A stretch of 28,710 nucleotides of DNA, taken from an uncultured Lachnospiraceae bacterium (lineage in GTDB: Bacteria; Bacillota; Clostridia; Lachnospirales; Lachnospiraceae). Every line of letters starts with the position of its first letter. The first letter of the stretch is position 1. The stretch covers positions 1-28,710 of the forward strand of contig CAJTQG010000034.1 of assembly GCA_910578605.1 (NCBI GenBank), written 5' to 3'. Under the pieces are notes generated by a model. It was not told the origin of the DNA. It did not search any database and saw only the letters and a program-made list of their open reading frames with translations. Both the position numbers and the translations under genes were made by a program. Of the stretch, positions 8,298 to 16,564 are shown piece by piece.

Positions 8298-10680
8298 TAA
8301 AAAGGGCAAAAAGATTTTATGTTTAACAATGGTTTGTCTTATGCTGACACCGATGATATCTTTTGCGACAGCAACTACAGGAACAGGAGATAATGCCACA
8401 ACAAACAATAATGAAACGGTAGCTGGGGATGATACTACACAAAATAATCAACCGGTGACAGACCCGGCGGTGGTAGAGAAACCAAAGAGACCTTTGGCAG
8501 AATGTAAGGCAGAGGCTTTGGCAGAGGCAAAGGTTACGAATGCTGCAGAATTGGAAGGCTATGAGTTGGTTGGCACTAATTCTACACATGAGTTGTATTT
8601 GAACAAAGACTCCTTGGCAATTATTGTCCGTGACAGTAAGACAGGCGCTATAATGGAATCTGTTGTATCTGACAAGAAGTTAGCTTCTCTGGCAGAGGGC
8701 GGAAGTATTACCAGTGAGGAATATAAAGAAAGAGTAGTTTCATCTGTATTTTTATCTTTAATTGAAAAAACTTCAACCGGTGATAATGCGGGAAGACTTG
8801 TTGGTAAGAACGGTATGAAGAGTACCGTGAATGTAAGCAATAATGGTTTTGAAGCAGATGTTTCATTTGACAACTATGGTATTTCCCTAAAGCTAAAGGT
8901 GTCTATTGATGATAAAGGTATAGTAGTAGAGATTCCTAAGGATAGCGTGAAAGAAGATAAGAGTGACCAGTTTGTAATTAACGAGTTGTTTGTATATCCC
9001 TTCTTAGGTTATACAGAACTGAATTACAGAGAAGGTTATATGATTGTGCCGGATGGAACAGGAGCTATTATCAACTTAAATGATAATGAAGGAAAATATG
9101 CTGCTCCATACAGCCAGAGAATCTATGGCGGTGATGTTGCGGTTGACACTGCAGGTTCTATCACTTATTATAATGATTCTATGAACACTATGAAAAGTGC
9201 AGAAAATGTAGTTATGCCAATTTGGGGTATGGTACATACAGATACTCAGATGGCGGTTCTCGGTGTCATTGAAGACGGAGAATATAATGCAACTATTCAG
9301 GCATATCCAAATGCAGTAACAGATTTGAACTGGATTACAGCAAAATATTTATATAGAGCAGTAATCGGTGAGCCTCTTGATAAGAGTACAAGCGGAGAAG
9401 CAGTGGCTACTGTCAATACAGCACAGAGTACATTAAATACTGGAGACATAAAGCTTCGCTATATCTTTACAAGTGGTGATGAGGCAGATTATGCTGGTCT
9501 GGCTGTCAAATATCGTCAGTTGTTGACAGACGAGGGAATTTTGGAAAAAACACAAAATGATTTTAAGGTGCGTTTGGATTTCCTCGGCACAGACAAAGAA
9601 AACTTCTTGGTATTTAAAAGAAGTGTTACTATGACAACAGTAGAAAATATCCGTGATATTATCGGGGAATTACAGGATGAGAATGTAAGCAACATTTTAG
9701 CTATTTACAATGGCTGGCAAAAGGGTGGGGTTTATAATCTGCCAATTAGTGAATATAAGGTGGATGGTTCTATCGGCGGCAAATCTGAGCTGAACAAATT
9801 GGTAAAGGACATGAATGCCAATGACAATGTAGACTTCTATCTGAATTCAGATGTACAGACATTAAATCCTTCCACTACGGATTCTACTTTTGATTCCATT
9901 AAAAAGGTGGATAAAACAACATATGAGTCAGTTGACAGAGGTAATGTAGTTTATCAGAAATTCCGTCTGACCTTCCCATACAAATCTGCGGAATATTTGA
10001 AGAATTTGTCTGAGGATTACAAGGATAGCGGTATTACGAATATGGCAATCAGTGGAATTACATCTAAGTTGTTTGCATATAGTCAGAAGGGACAGGAGTA
10101 TTCCAGAGAAGTGTCAAAGACCTCTTATGTGGAGGCAATTGAAAAATTAAGCAGCGACAATTTTAAAATTGCATTAAATGACCCGTTTGCTTATATGTGG
10201 AAGTATACAGATGCTTATCTTGATACGCCCCTTAGCACTTCTAACTACTTGTTCTGTGACAGAGATGTTCCATTTTTAGCAATTGTGTTAAAGGGAAGTA
10301 TTCCAATGTATTCAGAGTATGTAAACTTTGAGGCAAACAAAACAGAATTTTTCCTGAAGTTAGTGGAGGCAGGCGTAGCGCCATCCTTCTATCTCACACA
10401 TAGAAGCCCAAGTTATTTGCAGAATACTAATTCAAGTTGGGTTTATACATCAGAGTATGCAACCTACAAGGATATGATAGTCAAATATTACACAAGGCTG
10501 AAGGAGTTAAGTGATCAAATTGGCGATTCTTATATTGTGGATCATGAGACAACACCGGAGGGCGTAAATATTACAACCTATGAAAATGGATTGAAAGTGT
10601 ATGTAAATTACTCTAAAGAGGATATTACAGTGAATGGCTTAACTATCCAGGGACAGAGCTATAAGGTAGGTGAAGCATAA
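8284..10680 (+). CDS. Secreted DUF5696-family protein, possible glycosidase-like fold
   Basis: From the TTG start the product is 798 aa. It has a signal peptide (1-28, ending SFA), a Thr/Asn-rich linker (about 30-60) like that of the 1029-aa binding protein, a beta-rich half with YMIVPDGTGAIINLND near residue 260, then alternating strands and helices from about 430 (RLDFLGTD, ILAIYNGWQKGG, MAISGITSKLF, ALNDPFAYMWKY). It ends with a small beta domain (from about 755) containing TYENGLKVYVNYS. This layout of beta-sandwich, TIM-barrel-like core and C-terminal beta domain is that of many glycoside hydrolases, and the NGLKVYVNY ending is common in them. The family is officially of unknown function; glycosidase activity is my inference and no catalytic pair can be assigned. 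No anchor is visible. It overlaps the YIP1-type gene by 14 bases and the next permease by 1 base. Confidence 0.8.
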   Translation: MARVNKKGKKILCLTMVCLMLTPMISFATATTGTGDNATTNNNETVAGDDTTQNNQPVTDPAVVEKPKRPLAECKAEALAEAKVTNAAELEGYELVGTNSTHELYLNKDSLAIIVRDSKTGAIMESVVSDKKLASLAEGGSITSEEYKERVVSSVFLSLIEKTSTGDNAGRLVGKNGMKSTVNVSNNGFEADVSFDNYGISLKLKVSIDDKGIVVEIPKDSVKEDKSDQFVINELFVYPFLGYTELNYREGYMIVPDGTGAIINLNDNEGKYAAPYSQRIYGGDVAVDTAGSITYYNDSMNTMKSAENVVMPIWGMVHTDTQMAVLGVIEDGEYNATIQAYPNAVTDLNWITAKYLYRAVIGEPLDKSTSGEAVATVNTAQSTLNTGDIKLRYIFTSGDEADYAGLAVKYRQLLTDEGILEKTQNDFKVRLDFLGTDKENFLVFKRSVTMTTVENIRDIIGELQDENVSNILAIYNGWQKGGVYNLPISEYKVDGSIGGKSELNKLVKDMNANDNVDFYLNSDVQTLNPSTTDSTFDSIKKVDKTTYESVDRGNVVYQKFRLTFPYKSAEYLKNLSEDYKDSGITNMAISGITSKLFAYSQKGQEYSREVSKTSYVEAIEKLSSDNFKIALNDPFAYMWKYTDAYLDTPLSTSNYLFCDRDVPFLAIVLKGSIPMYSEYVNFEANKTEFFLKLVEAGVAPSFYLTHRSPSYLQNTNSSWVYTSEYATYKDMIVKYYTRLKELSDQIGDSYIVDHETTPEGVNITTYENGLKVYVNYSKEDITVNGLTIQGQSYKVGEA

Positions 10681-11978
10681 TGATGGAAAAAGAAAATATG
10701 AAAAAAGAGAACATGGAAGAGGCAAATGTTTCCCCACAAAATTCACAGGAAACTGCTGAAGCTGCTAGTGAGGAGACAACTGCCACAGAAGTTTTGCAAG
10801 AACAACCTGCCGAGGCAAAGAAGGATAATGAGAATCCATCGGGAAAGAAGAAAAAGAAGAAAAAGCAAAATATGACAGTAGAGCAGGTGTTAGCAGCTGG
10901 AAATGTGCTGGAAAAGGATGCTCTAGGAAATGATGTTGTAAAGATTCATGTAAAACAGAAGAGTAAATTAAAGCGCCGTGAAGCAAGAATGGGATATTTT
11001 TTCTGCTTCCCATGGATTGTAGGTGCATGTACATTATTGTTATATCCGTTAGTGCGTTCCTTCTGGTTTATGCTATGTGATGTTAGGACAACTGCATTTG
11101 GATTGACAGAGACATTTGTAGGAGCAGGTAATTTTCAGAAGGTTATGAATCAGGAGACTACATTTATTACGGATTTAGGTGCATTTGCCACTCGAATGGT
11201 AGTGTCGGTGCCGGTTATCGTAGTGTTTGCTCTGTTAATGGCAATGCTTTTGAACTTAAATTTACGGGGAAAAGGTATTTTCAGAACAATTTATTTTCTG
11301 CCGGTTATTGTAGTTAGCGGACCGGTTATGGGAATGTTGAATGGTGAGGGCGCTGGCGCCATCTCAGCTATTGATACGACAAGTATTACTAATACAGTAA
11401 ATTCCATGCTGCCAGGGTTCTTATCCAGTGGAATTTTATGGGCATTAAACAGTATAGTTATGATTTTGTGGTATGCAGGTGTACAGATTTTGATTTTCCT
11501 TGCAGCAATTCAAAAGATTGATACATCTTTGTATGAAGCGGCAAAGATTGATGGTGGTTCTGGCTGGGAATGCTTTTGGAAGATTACATTGCCGACAATT
11601 AAGCCAATGATTTTGTTAAATGCATTGTATACCTTAATCTTCTTATCTGGAGATACTAACAGTAATATTATTATTGTAACGATTAAAAATGTAATGTTTG
11701 AGGCACGTAAGGGTTATGGTTACGCAACAGCGATGGCGTGGATGTATTCCGCTATTGTATTGATTATGGTAGGTATTATAGCTCTGTTGTTTGCCCCAAG
11801 AAAAGATGCTTACATCAAACAGATGAAGAAGCAGAAGCGTTTTGAGAAGCAGACAAGAAAGAACTTAAAGAAATCTCAGAAACGTATGGCTAGAAATAAT
11901 GCAAAATTTGCTAAGCATGTAGAGAAACAGCAGAAAGCAATAGCAGCCGGCAAGAAAGTGAAAGGAGGCAGAGATTAA
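10680..11978 (+). CDS. Sugar ABC transporter permease with charged N- and C-terminal extensions (pair 2)
   Basis: The 432-aa membrane protein is about 130-140 aa longer than usual. The core (about 105-372) has about six membrane segments and the EAA loop (EAAKIDGG, 286-293; KITLPTIKP, 301-309), so it is a MalF-like permease. The first 100 residues are cytoplasmic, first Glu/Ala/Thr-rich and then strongly basic (a run of eight Lys near 56-63). The last 60 are also basic, with many Lys, Arg and Gln. The ATG shares its A with the preceding stop (TAATG), and a second ATG follows at once. The extensions may bind membrane lipid, nucleic acid or a partner protein; nothing in them is diagnostic. It pairs with the next gene. 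Confidence 0.9.
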   Translation: MMEKENMKKENMEEANVSPQNSQETAEAASEETTATEVLQEQPAEAKKDNENPSGKKKKKKKQNMTVEQVLAAGNVLEKDALGNDVVKIHVKQKSKLKRREARMGYFFCFPWIVGACTLLLYPLVRSFWFMLCDVRTTAFGLTETFVGAGNFQKVMNQETTFITDLGAFATRMVVSVPVIVVFALLMAMLLNLNLRGKGIFRTIYFLPVIVVSGPVMGMLNGEGAGAISAIDTTSITNTVNSMLPGFLSSGILWALNSIVMILWYAGVQILIFLAAIQKIDTSLYEAAKIDGGSGWECFWKITLPTIKPMILLNALYTLIFLSGDTNSNIIIVTIKNVMFEARKGYGYATAMAWMYSAIVLIMVGIIALLFAPRKDAYIKQMKKQKRFEKQTRKNLKKSQKRMARNNAKFAKHVEKQQKAIAAGKKVKGGRD

Positions 11979-12973
11979 TGGCAGAAAAAGCAATAAAAGT
12001 AAAGCAGAAAAAACAAAAAACTCCTTTCACAATTGGTAAGCTGAGAAAATTTATGTTAGGCACCAAGGATGATATGGGTTTTCTAAAGAAATTATTTACT
12101 TATATTATTTTGGTATGTGTAGGATTTATATTTCTCTATCCAATCTTTAGAATGATAAGTACCAGTTTTATGGATTTATCTGATTTGTTGGATTCTTCCA
12201 TTCAATGGCTGCCTACAAAGATGCGCTGGTCAAACTATAAAAGTGCAATCAGTGCTATGAACTATAAAAAATCTTTGATTGACAGTATTATTGTAGCAGG
12301 AATTCCTACTGTATGTCAGGTAGTAGTATCTGCCTTAGTGGGATATGGTTTGGCAAGATTTGACTTTTTTGGCAAAAAAGCAGTATTTGGATTGATTATC
12401 TTTTCCTTCGTGCTGCCGCCGCAGATTTTAGTAATGCCTACTTATGTTATGTATATGGATTTAGGCTGGATTGGTACATTGACATCCTATATTATTCCTT
12501 CCATTTTAGGTCAAGGATTAAAAAGTCAGATTTTTATTTTGATTTGCTGGTCATTCTTTAAACAGGTACCGCAATCCTTGATAGAGGCAGCCTCCATTGA
12601 TGGTGCAGGATATATGAAGTCCTTCTTTAAGGTAGCGCTGCCGTCAGCAGCAGGTGGATTGCTTGTAGTATTCCTGTTCTCATTTGTATGGTACTGGAAT
12701 GAATCCTATTTGACACAGCTGTACATTTATGGAAGTAACGCAGCACAATCTACATTCAACACAATTGTATGTAACTTGGATAAATTTGAAAACAGCTATG
12801 CCAGCTATGCGGCTACATCTGGTGCTAGTGGCGGAACAGCAGCGCCATCTATCAATGACTCCATTCGTATGGCGGCAACAATGTTATCTATATTGCCATT
12901 GCTGTTAATGTATTTTGTACTACAGAGACAGTTCGTTGAAAGTATTGACAGAACCGGTATCACTGGGGAATAA
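11978..12973 (+). CDS. Carbohydrate ABC transporter permease, MalG type (pair 2)
   Basis: The 331-aa membrane protein has a basic N-terminal extension of about 40 residues, about six membrane helices and the EAA motif IEAASIDGAG (202-211) followed by VALPSAAGG (219-227). Its start overlaps the stop of the preceding permease by one base (TAATG) with AAGGAGG inside that gene's end, so the two subunits are translationally coupled and should form one heterodimer. Together with 10680-11978 it is a second import channel within a single operon. The substrate is presumably brought by the lipoprotein encoded next. Confidence 0.92.
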   Translation: MAEKAIKVKQKKQKTPFTIGKLRKFMLGTKDDMGFLKKLFTYIILVCVGFIFLYPIFRMISTSFMDLSDLLDSSIQWLPTKMRWSNYKSAISAMNYKKSLIDSIIVAGIPTVCQVVVSALVGYGLARFDFFGKKAVFGLIIFSFVLPPQILVMPTYVMYMDLGWIGTLTSYIIPSILGQGLKSQIFILICWSFFKQVPQSLIEAASIDGAGYMKSFFKVALPSAAGGLLVVFLFSFVWYWNESYLTQLYIYGSNAAQSTFNTIVCNLDKFENSYASYAATSGASGGTAAPSINDSIRMAATMLSILPLLLMYFVLQRQFVESIDRTGITGE

Positions 12974-13095
12974 TCTTTATCTCTGTAAGGTATTGGCTTG
13001 AGAGTCAAATTATGAGATTCTTGAGCTTTTACCGACAGGATAAAAGATTCCATATAAACATAAAAAAAGGGAAAAAATAAAAAGGAGGAATTTTA

Positions 13096-14553
13096 ATGAC
13101 TAAAAAGATGAAAAGAGTTATTTGCTTGCTTCTTGTCGTTGTTCTGTCTACAAGTATGCTGACAGGATGTAAGAAAGGAAAAAAAGAAGTAACAAAGGTT
13201 GATGGTCTTGTGCCTTTGACAGAAGACAATATTGAAATCTCTTATGCATTCTGGGAAGATAAGCCAATTGTTGACAAATTGGTAGAAGCTTGGAATGAAG
13301 TACATCCCAATATTAAAATCAATGTAATGGGATATGATTCTGCTGTAGGATTTAATGATGAATTATTAAACCTTTCTGCAGCAATGAATTTACCAGATGT
13401 ATTTTGGATTTTAAATGAGTGTGACTTTGCAATTGAGAATGGTATGTTATATGATATGACACCATTGTGGGAAAATGATCCGGATGCCAAAAATGTTTTG
13501 CCATCTATCAATGATTTCAAAATCGGATATTTTGGTACGGATTTCAAATGGACAACACCAGTTAAGTATTTCCCATCAGCAGCATTCGTAAATAAGGCTC
13601 TCTATGAGAGAATTAACGAAGACATGCCAAAGAAGGACTGGACTTGGGCTGAATACGAGGAAGAAGTTTCCAGCATGACTCGTCCAGATCCATCAGATAC
13701 TAAGAAAATGATTTATGGTTTCCACTGTAATACAGCTAACTATCCTGTAACATGGTATCCTCTTGCAGCAGACGACAATTGTATCGGTGAGTTTGGTTGG
13801 GATGGTAAAGAGTTCCACTTAAACAACTGGGCAAAAGGCTTGAATACACAGGCGAACTGGAGAAAATCCGGATACATGGCTCCTGAGACTATTGAGGAGT
13901 GTGAAGCTATGTATGGTGAGGCTTCCTGGGCACAGGATATTGGTTACGTTGCAATTCAGCCAGATTACTGGTGGGTATGGGAAAGATTCTGGATTAAAGA
14001 TCAGTGGCTTAATAACAATGTAATCTGGGTTCCATATGTAATGCCTCATGAAGAAGGTGTTAAGAGCGAAACCATTATCAGTACAATTGACTTTGGTGGA
14101 ATCAGTGCAGCTACCAAATATCCTCGTGAAGCATATGAAGTATTAAAATATATGACATGGGGTGTAGAAGGATGGAAAGTGAAATTGGAAGAGTATCCAA
14201 ATACATTAGCATTAGATGGTGAAAATCCAATGGAGAAAAATAACTTCCCAATCTGTATGGATGATGAAATCTGGGCAGGCTTCCGTGCATGGCATCCAGG
14301 TTCTGATGATAAGTATGGCCGTGGAGAGTACTTCGACTACTACTTTGAACATATCAAACATCCTGTACCATTAGCTGCATGTCAGATTCCTGGCTTTGGT
14401 ACATTTATCAGTGTAAACTATGCTGGAGTAGAAGCTAAGGTTCAAGAAGAAGGCGTAGATGCTAACGACTTTGTAGCAGAATTAGAGAAACAAGCTAATC
14501 AGTGCAATCAGGAAAGATTGGACGAATTAAATCAAAAATTTGTAACAAACTAA
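13096..14553 (+). CDS. Lipoprotein extracellular solute-binding protein, family 1 (SBP-A)
   Basis: The 485-aa product has a lipoprotein signal with lipobox LTGC (lipidated Cys25). Its family 1 binding fold shows ISYAFWEDKPIVDKLVEAW near the N-terminus, PDVFWILNECDFAIENGMLY, TTPVKYFP, and RYGREYF-like and DFGGISAATKYPREAYEVLKYMT motifs. Many Trp residues (for example DYWWVWERFW) are consistent with stacking against sugar rings. It would deliver an oligosaccharide to permease pair 2. AAAGGAGG sits at about 13080-13087 before the ATG. The 122-base gap before it shows no terminator, so it is the last gene of the operon. It is closely similar along its length to the product of 14819-16300, so a tandem duplication is likely. 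Confidence 0.92.
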   Translation: MTKKMKRVICLLLVVVLSTSMLTGCKKGKKEVTKVDGLVPLTEDNIEISYAFWEDKPIVDKLVEAWNEVHPNIKINVMGYDSAVGFNDELLNLSAAMNLPDVFWILNECDFAIENGMLYDMTPLWENDPDAKNVLPSINDFKIGYFGTDFKWTTPVKYFPSAAFVNKALYERINEDMPKKDWTWAEYEEEVSSMTRPDPSDTKKMIYGFHCNTANYPVTWYPLAADDNCIGEFGWDGKEFHLNNWAKGLNTQANWRKSGYMAPETIEECEAMYGEASWAQDIGYVAIQPDYWWVWERFWIKDQWLNNNVIWVPYVMPHEEGVKSETIISTIDFGGISAATKYPREAYEVLKYMTWGVEGWKVKLEEYPNTLALDGENPMEKNNFPICMDDEIWAGFRAWHPGSDDKYGRGEYFDYYFEHIKHPVPLAACQIPGFGTFISVNYAGVEAKVQEEGVDANDFVAELEKQANQCNQERLDELNQKFVTN

Positions 14554-14579
14554 AACTAGAATATTTTATTTAATCCCTT

Positions 14580-14608
14580 CCAGCGGCTTTAAGGCCGCTG
14601 GTTTTTTT
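14580..14608 (+). terminator. Rho-independent terminator ending the operon
   Basis: An 8-bp GC-rich stem (CCAGCGGC 14580-14587 with GCCGCTGG 14594-14601), loop TTTAAG and seven T (14602-14608). It lies 26 bases after the SBP-A stop and separates it from the SBP-B unit. Confidence 0.93.
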
Positions 14609-14720
14609 GTCAAAGCTGCCATTTGCCTGGAGAATCTTTATAAGAAATCAATTAATAAAAATTCCTATATAAAAATGAATATCCTATCAAATTTTTTGCG
14701 TCTTTGCACAAAAAAATAGG

Positions 14721-14749
14721 TTGTAAAAAATCTTATATTGTGATATTAT
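14721..14749 (+). promoter_or_regulatory. Promoter of the second lipoprotein SBP
   Basis: TTGTAA (14721-14726), a 17-base spacer and TATTAT (14744-14749), with a TG one base before the -10 (extended -10). An imperfect inverted repeat (TTTTTTG 14692-14698 with CAAAAAA 14709-14715, flanked by CCTAT/ATAGG) abuts the -35 box. Confidence 0.6.
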
Positions 14750-14758
14750 ACAATTATA

Positions 14759-14789
14759 ATAATATGGTTATAATGGTTAGTCATATTAT
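14759..14789. promoter_or_regulatory. Inverted repeat in the SBP-B leader
   Basis: ATAATATG (14759-14766) and CATATTAT (14782-14789) are perfect complements with 15 bases between them, just downstream of the -10 box. It could be an operator or a leader hairpin. AT-rich chance is possible. Confidence 0.3.
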
Positions 14790-14818
14790 CAGTAAAAAAG
14801 GGAAGAAGGAGGTAAAAG

Positions 14819-16300
14819 ATGATTAAAGCAAAGAAATTAATTTGCTTAGGTTTAACTGTTGTTATGACAGCTAGTCTGTTGACAGGATGTGGAAAGAAGT
14901 CGGAAGGCAGAGTTTCTACTACTGGTTTTGTAGATGTGGACACTGAGACAGAGATGACACTCAGTTATTGCTACTGGCAGGACAGAAAGATTGTTTCAGA
15001 ATTGATTAATGATTTTCAGGAAAAGTATCCAAACATTAAAGTGGAGGATTTAGGACAAGATTCCACAGACGGATACAATGAAAATTTAACAAACCTTTCA
15101 GCTGCCATGAATTTGCCGGATGTATTTTGGTTGTTAGGCGAGTGTGATTTCGCTATCGAGAATGGTATGTTGTACGATATGTCTCCAATGTGGGAAGCAG
15201 ATGAGGATACAAAGAATGTGTTGTCCACAGTTAATAGCTTAAAGCTTGGCTATTTTGGAACGGAAGCAAAATGGACAACTCCGGTAAAATATTTCCCAGA
15301 TACAATATTTGCAAATAAAGCACTGTTTGAATCTACCAATCATAAAATGCCAGAAAAGGATTGGACATGGGAGGATATGAAGAAATCCATAGAAGAAATG
15401 TGCTTCATTAACAATGATGGCAAGAGAATTTATGGATATAATGATTATCGTACAATTGTAACATGGTATCCAGTAGCAGCTGATGCAGATTGTGTTGGTG
15501 AGTTTGGATGGGACGGAACAGCTTTTGACTTTAAGTATTGGGCAGATGCTTTGAAGCAGCAGGCAGATTGGATTAAAGGTGAAGTGCATGCACCTACAGA
15601 TACTGCTATTCTTGAAGAAATGTATGGTTCTTCAGAGTGGGTTGCTTCTCAAGGTGTAGTGGCATACCAGTTTGATTCTTGGTGGACATGGAATAACTTA
15701 TTCTCCAGAGAAGAGTATACTTCAAAGAATGTAATTTATGTGCCTTATATTATTCCTCATACAGCAGAGAACCAGAAGAGCGAGAAATTTATTGCGACAA
15801 TGGATTTCGGTGGAATCAGTGCAGCAACAAAACATCCTCGCGAAGCATATGAAGTATTGAAATTTATGACATGGGGTGCAGAAGGCTGGACAAAGAAGCT
15901 GGAGCATTTCAAAGAATTAGAGGAGCAGGCTAAGACTGATAAAACAATTGATGTAACAACATTGTGTAATAATTTGCCTCTGTGTAATGATGAAACAGTA
16001 TGGAATACTTACAAGACAGAGTTCTTACCTTCTGAGGGTGATGAATTTGGACGTGGTGAGTGGTTCAGCTACTATTTGGATCACATTAAAGAGCCGATTC
16101 CATATGGTGGACAGCAGATACCTGGCTTTACATCGTTCTTGCAGGAAAATTATGATAAGTACAGTGAAGTTGGTGTGTATAGTTGGGTTGTAGATCAAGG
16201 CAATGATCCACATGATTTAGTTGATGAATTAACAAATGCAGCTAATCAGAAGAACAAAGAACGTCTTGATGAGATTAACCAAATGCTTATAACTAATTAA
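14819..16300 (+). CDS. Lipoprotein extracellular solute-binding protein, family 1 (SBP-B)
   Basis: The 493-aa lipoprotein has lipobox LTGC (Cys24). It is a paralogue of SBP-A, with shared blocks such as LSAAMNLPDVFW, CDFAIENGMLYDM, KWTTPVKYFP and DFGGISAATKxPREAYEVL, and the same Trp-rich C-terminal half. It differs by a short insertion near residues 370-385. AGGAGG lies at 14807-14812. It is a single-gene unit with its own promoter and terminator, so it can be expressed without the operon, for example to change the range of sugars taken up through permease pair 2. Use of that pair is inferred from similarity to SBP-A. Confidence 0.92.
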   Translation: MIKAKKLICLGLTVVMTASLLTGCGKKSEGRVSTTGFVDVDTETEMTLSYCYWQDRKIVSELINDFQEKYPNIKVEDLGQDSTDGYNENLTNLSAAMNLPDVFWLLGECDFAIENGMLYDMSPMWEADEDTKNVLSTVNSLKLGYFGTEAKWTTPVKYFPDTIFANKALFESTNHKMPEKDWTWEDMKKSIEEMCFINNDGKRIYGYNDYRTIVTWYPVAADADCVGEFGWDGTAFDFKYWADALKQQADWIKGEVHAPTDTAILEEMYGSSEWVASQGVVAYQFDSWWTWNNLFSREEYTSKNVIYVPYIIPHTAENQKSEKFIATMDFGGISAATKHPREAYEVLKFMTWGAEGWTKKLEHFKELEEQAKTDKTIDVTTLCNNLPLCNDETVWNTYKTEFLPSEGDEFGRGEWFSYYLDHIKEPIPYGGQQIPGFTSFLQENYDKYSEVGVYSWVVDQGNDPHDLVDELTNAANQKNKERLDEINQMLITN

Positions 16301-16318
16301 AAATTATAGATTCCCTTT

Positions 16319-16348
16319 CCCCCACAGGATCCGCCTGTGGGGGTTTTT
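16319..16348 (+). terminator. Rho-independent terminator after SBP-B
   Basis: A perfect 10-bp stem (CCCCCACAGG 16319-16328 with CCTGTGGGGG 16334-16343), a 5-base loop ATCCG and five T. Confidence 0.95.
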
Positions 16349-16433
16349 ATTTGTCGGAAAGTTCATCTGGTACAATAAAACTGCTATGTATATTCTTACA
16401 AGTGAAAGTCCTTGGAATTTCCTGTTTGGTCTA

Positions 16434-16462
16434 TTGTTATTTTGAAATGAATGTGTTAAGAT
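16434..16462 (+). promoter_or_regulatory. Promoter of the GH36 gene
   Basis: TTGTTA (16434-16439), a 17-base spacer and TAAGAT (16457-16462), with a TG one base upstream of the -10 box. The start would be near 16469, leaving a leader of about 96 bases. Weaker than the promoters at 67 and 1173. Confidence 0.5.
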
Positions 16463-16513
16463 ACACTTGGGTTATAGGGCATAATGTGAGTCGGAGTGTA
16501 GGATGACATTATG
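16462..16513. promoter_or_regulatory. Interleaved inverted repeats in the GH36 leader
   Basis: TACACT (16462-16467) pairs with AGTGTA (16495-16500), and CATAATGT (16480-16487) pairs with ACATTATG (16506-16513). The two pairings cross each other, which is pseudoknot topology if all four arms are transcribed. If the start is near 16469 only the second, 8-bp, hairpin would be in the RNA. No known riboswitch class is recognised. Confidence 0.3.
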
Positions 16514-16564
16514 AAAAATAAATGATATAAATAATCAAATAATTAAACAGAATGGAGGATATAT

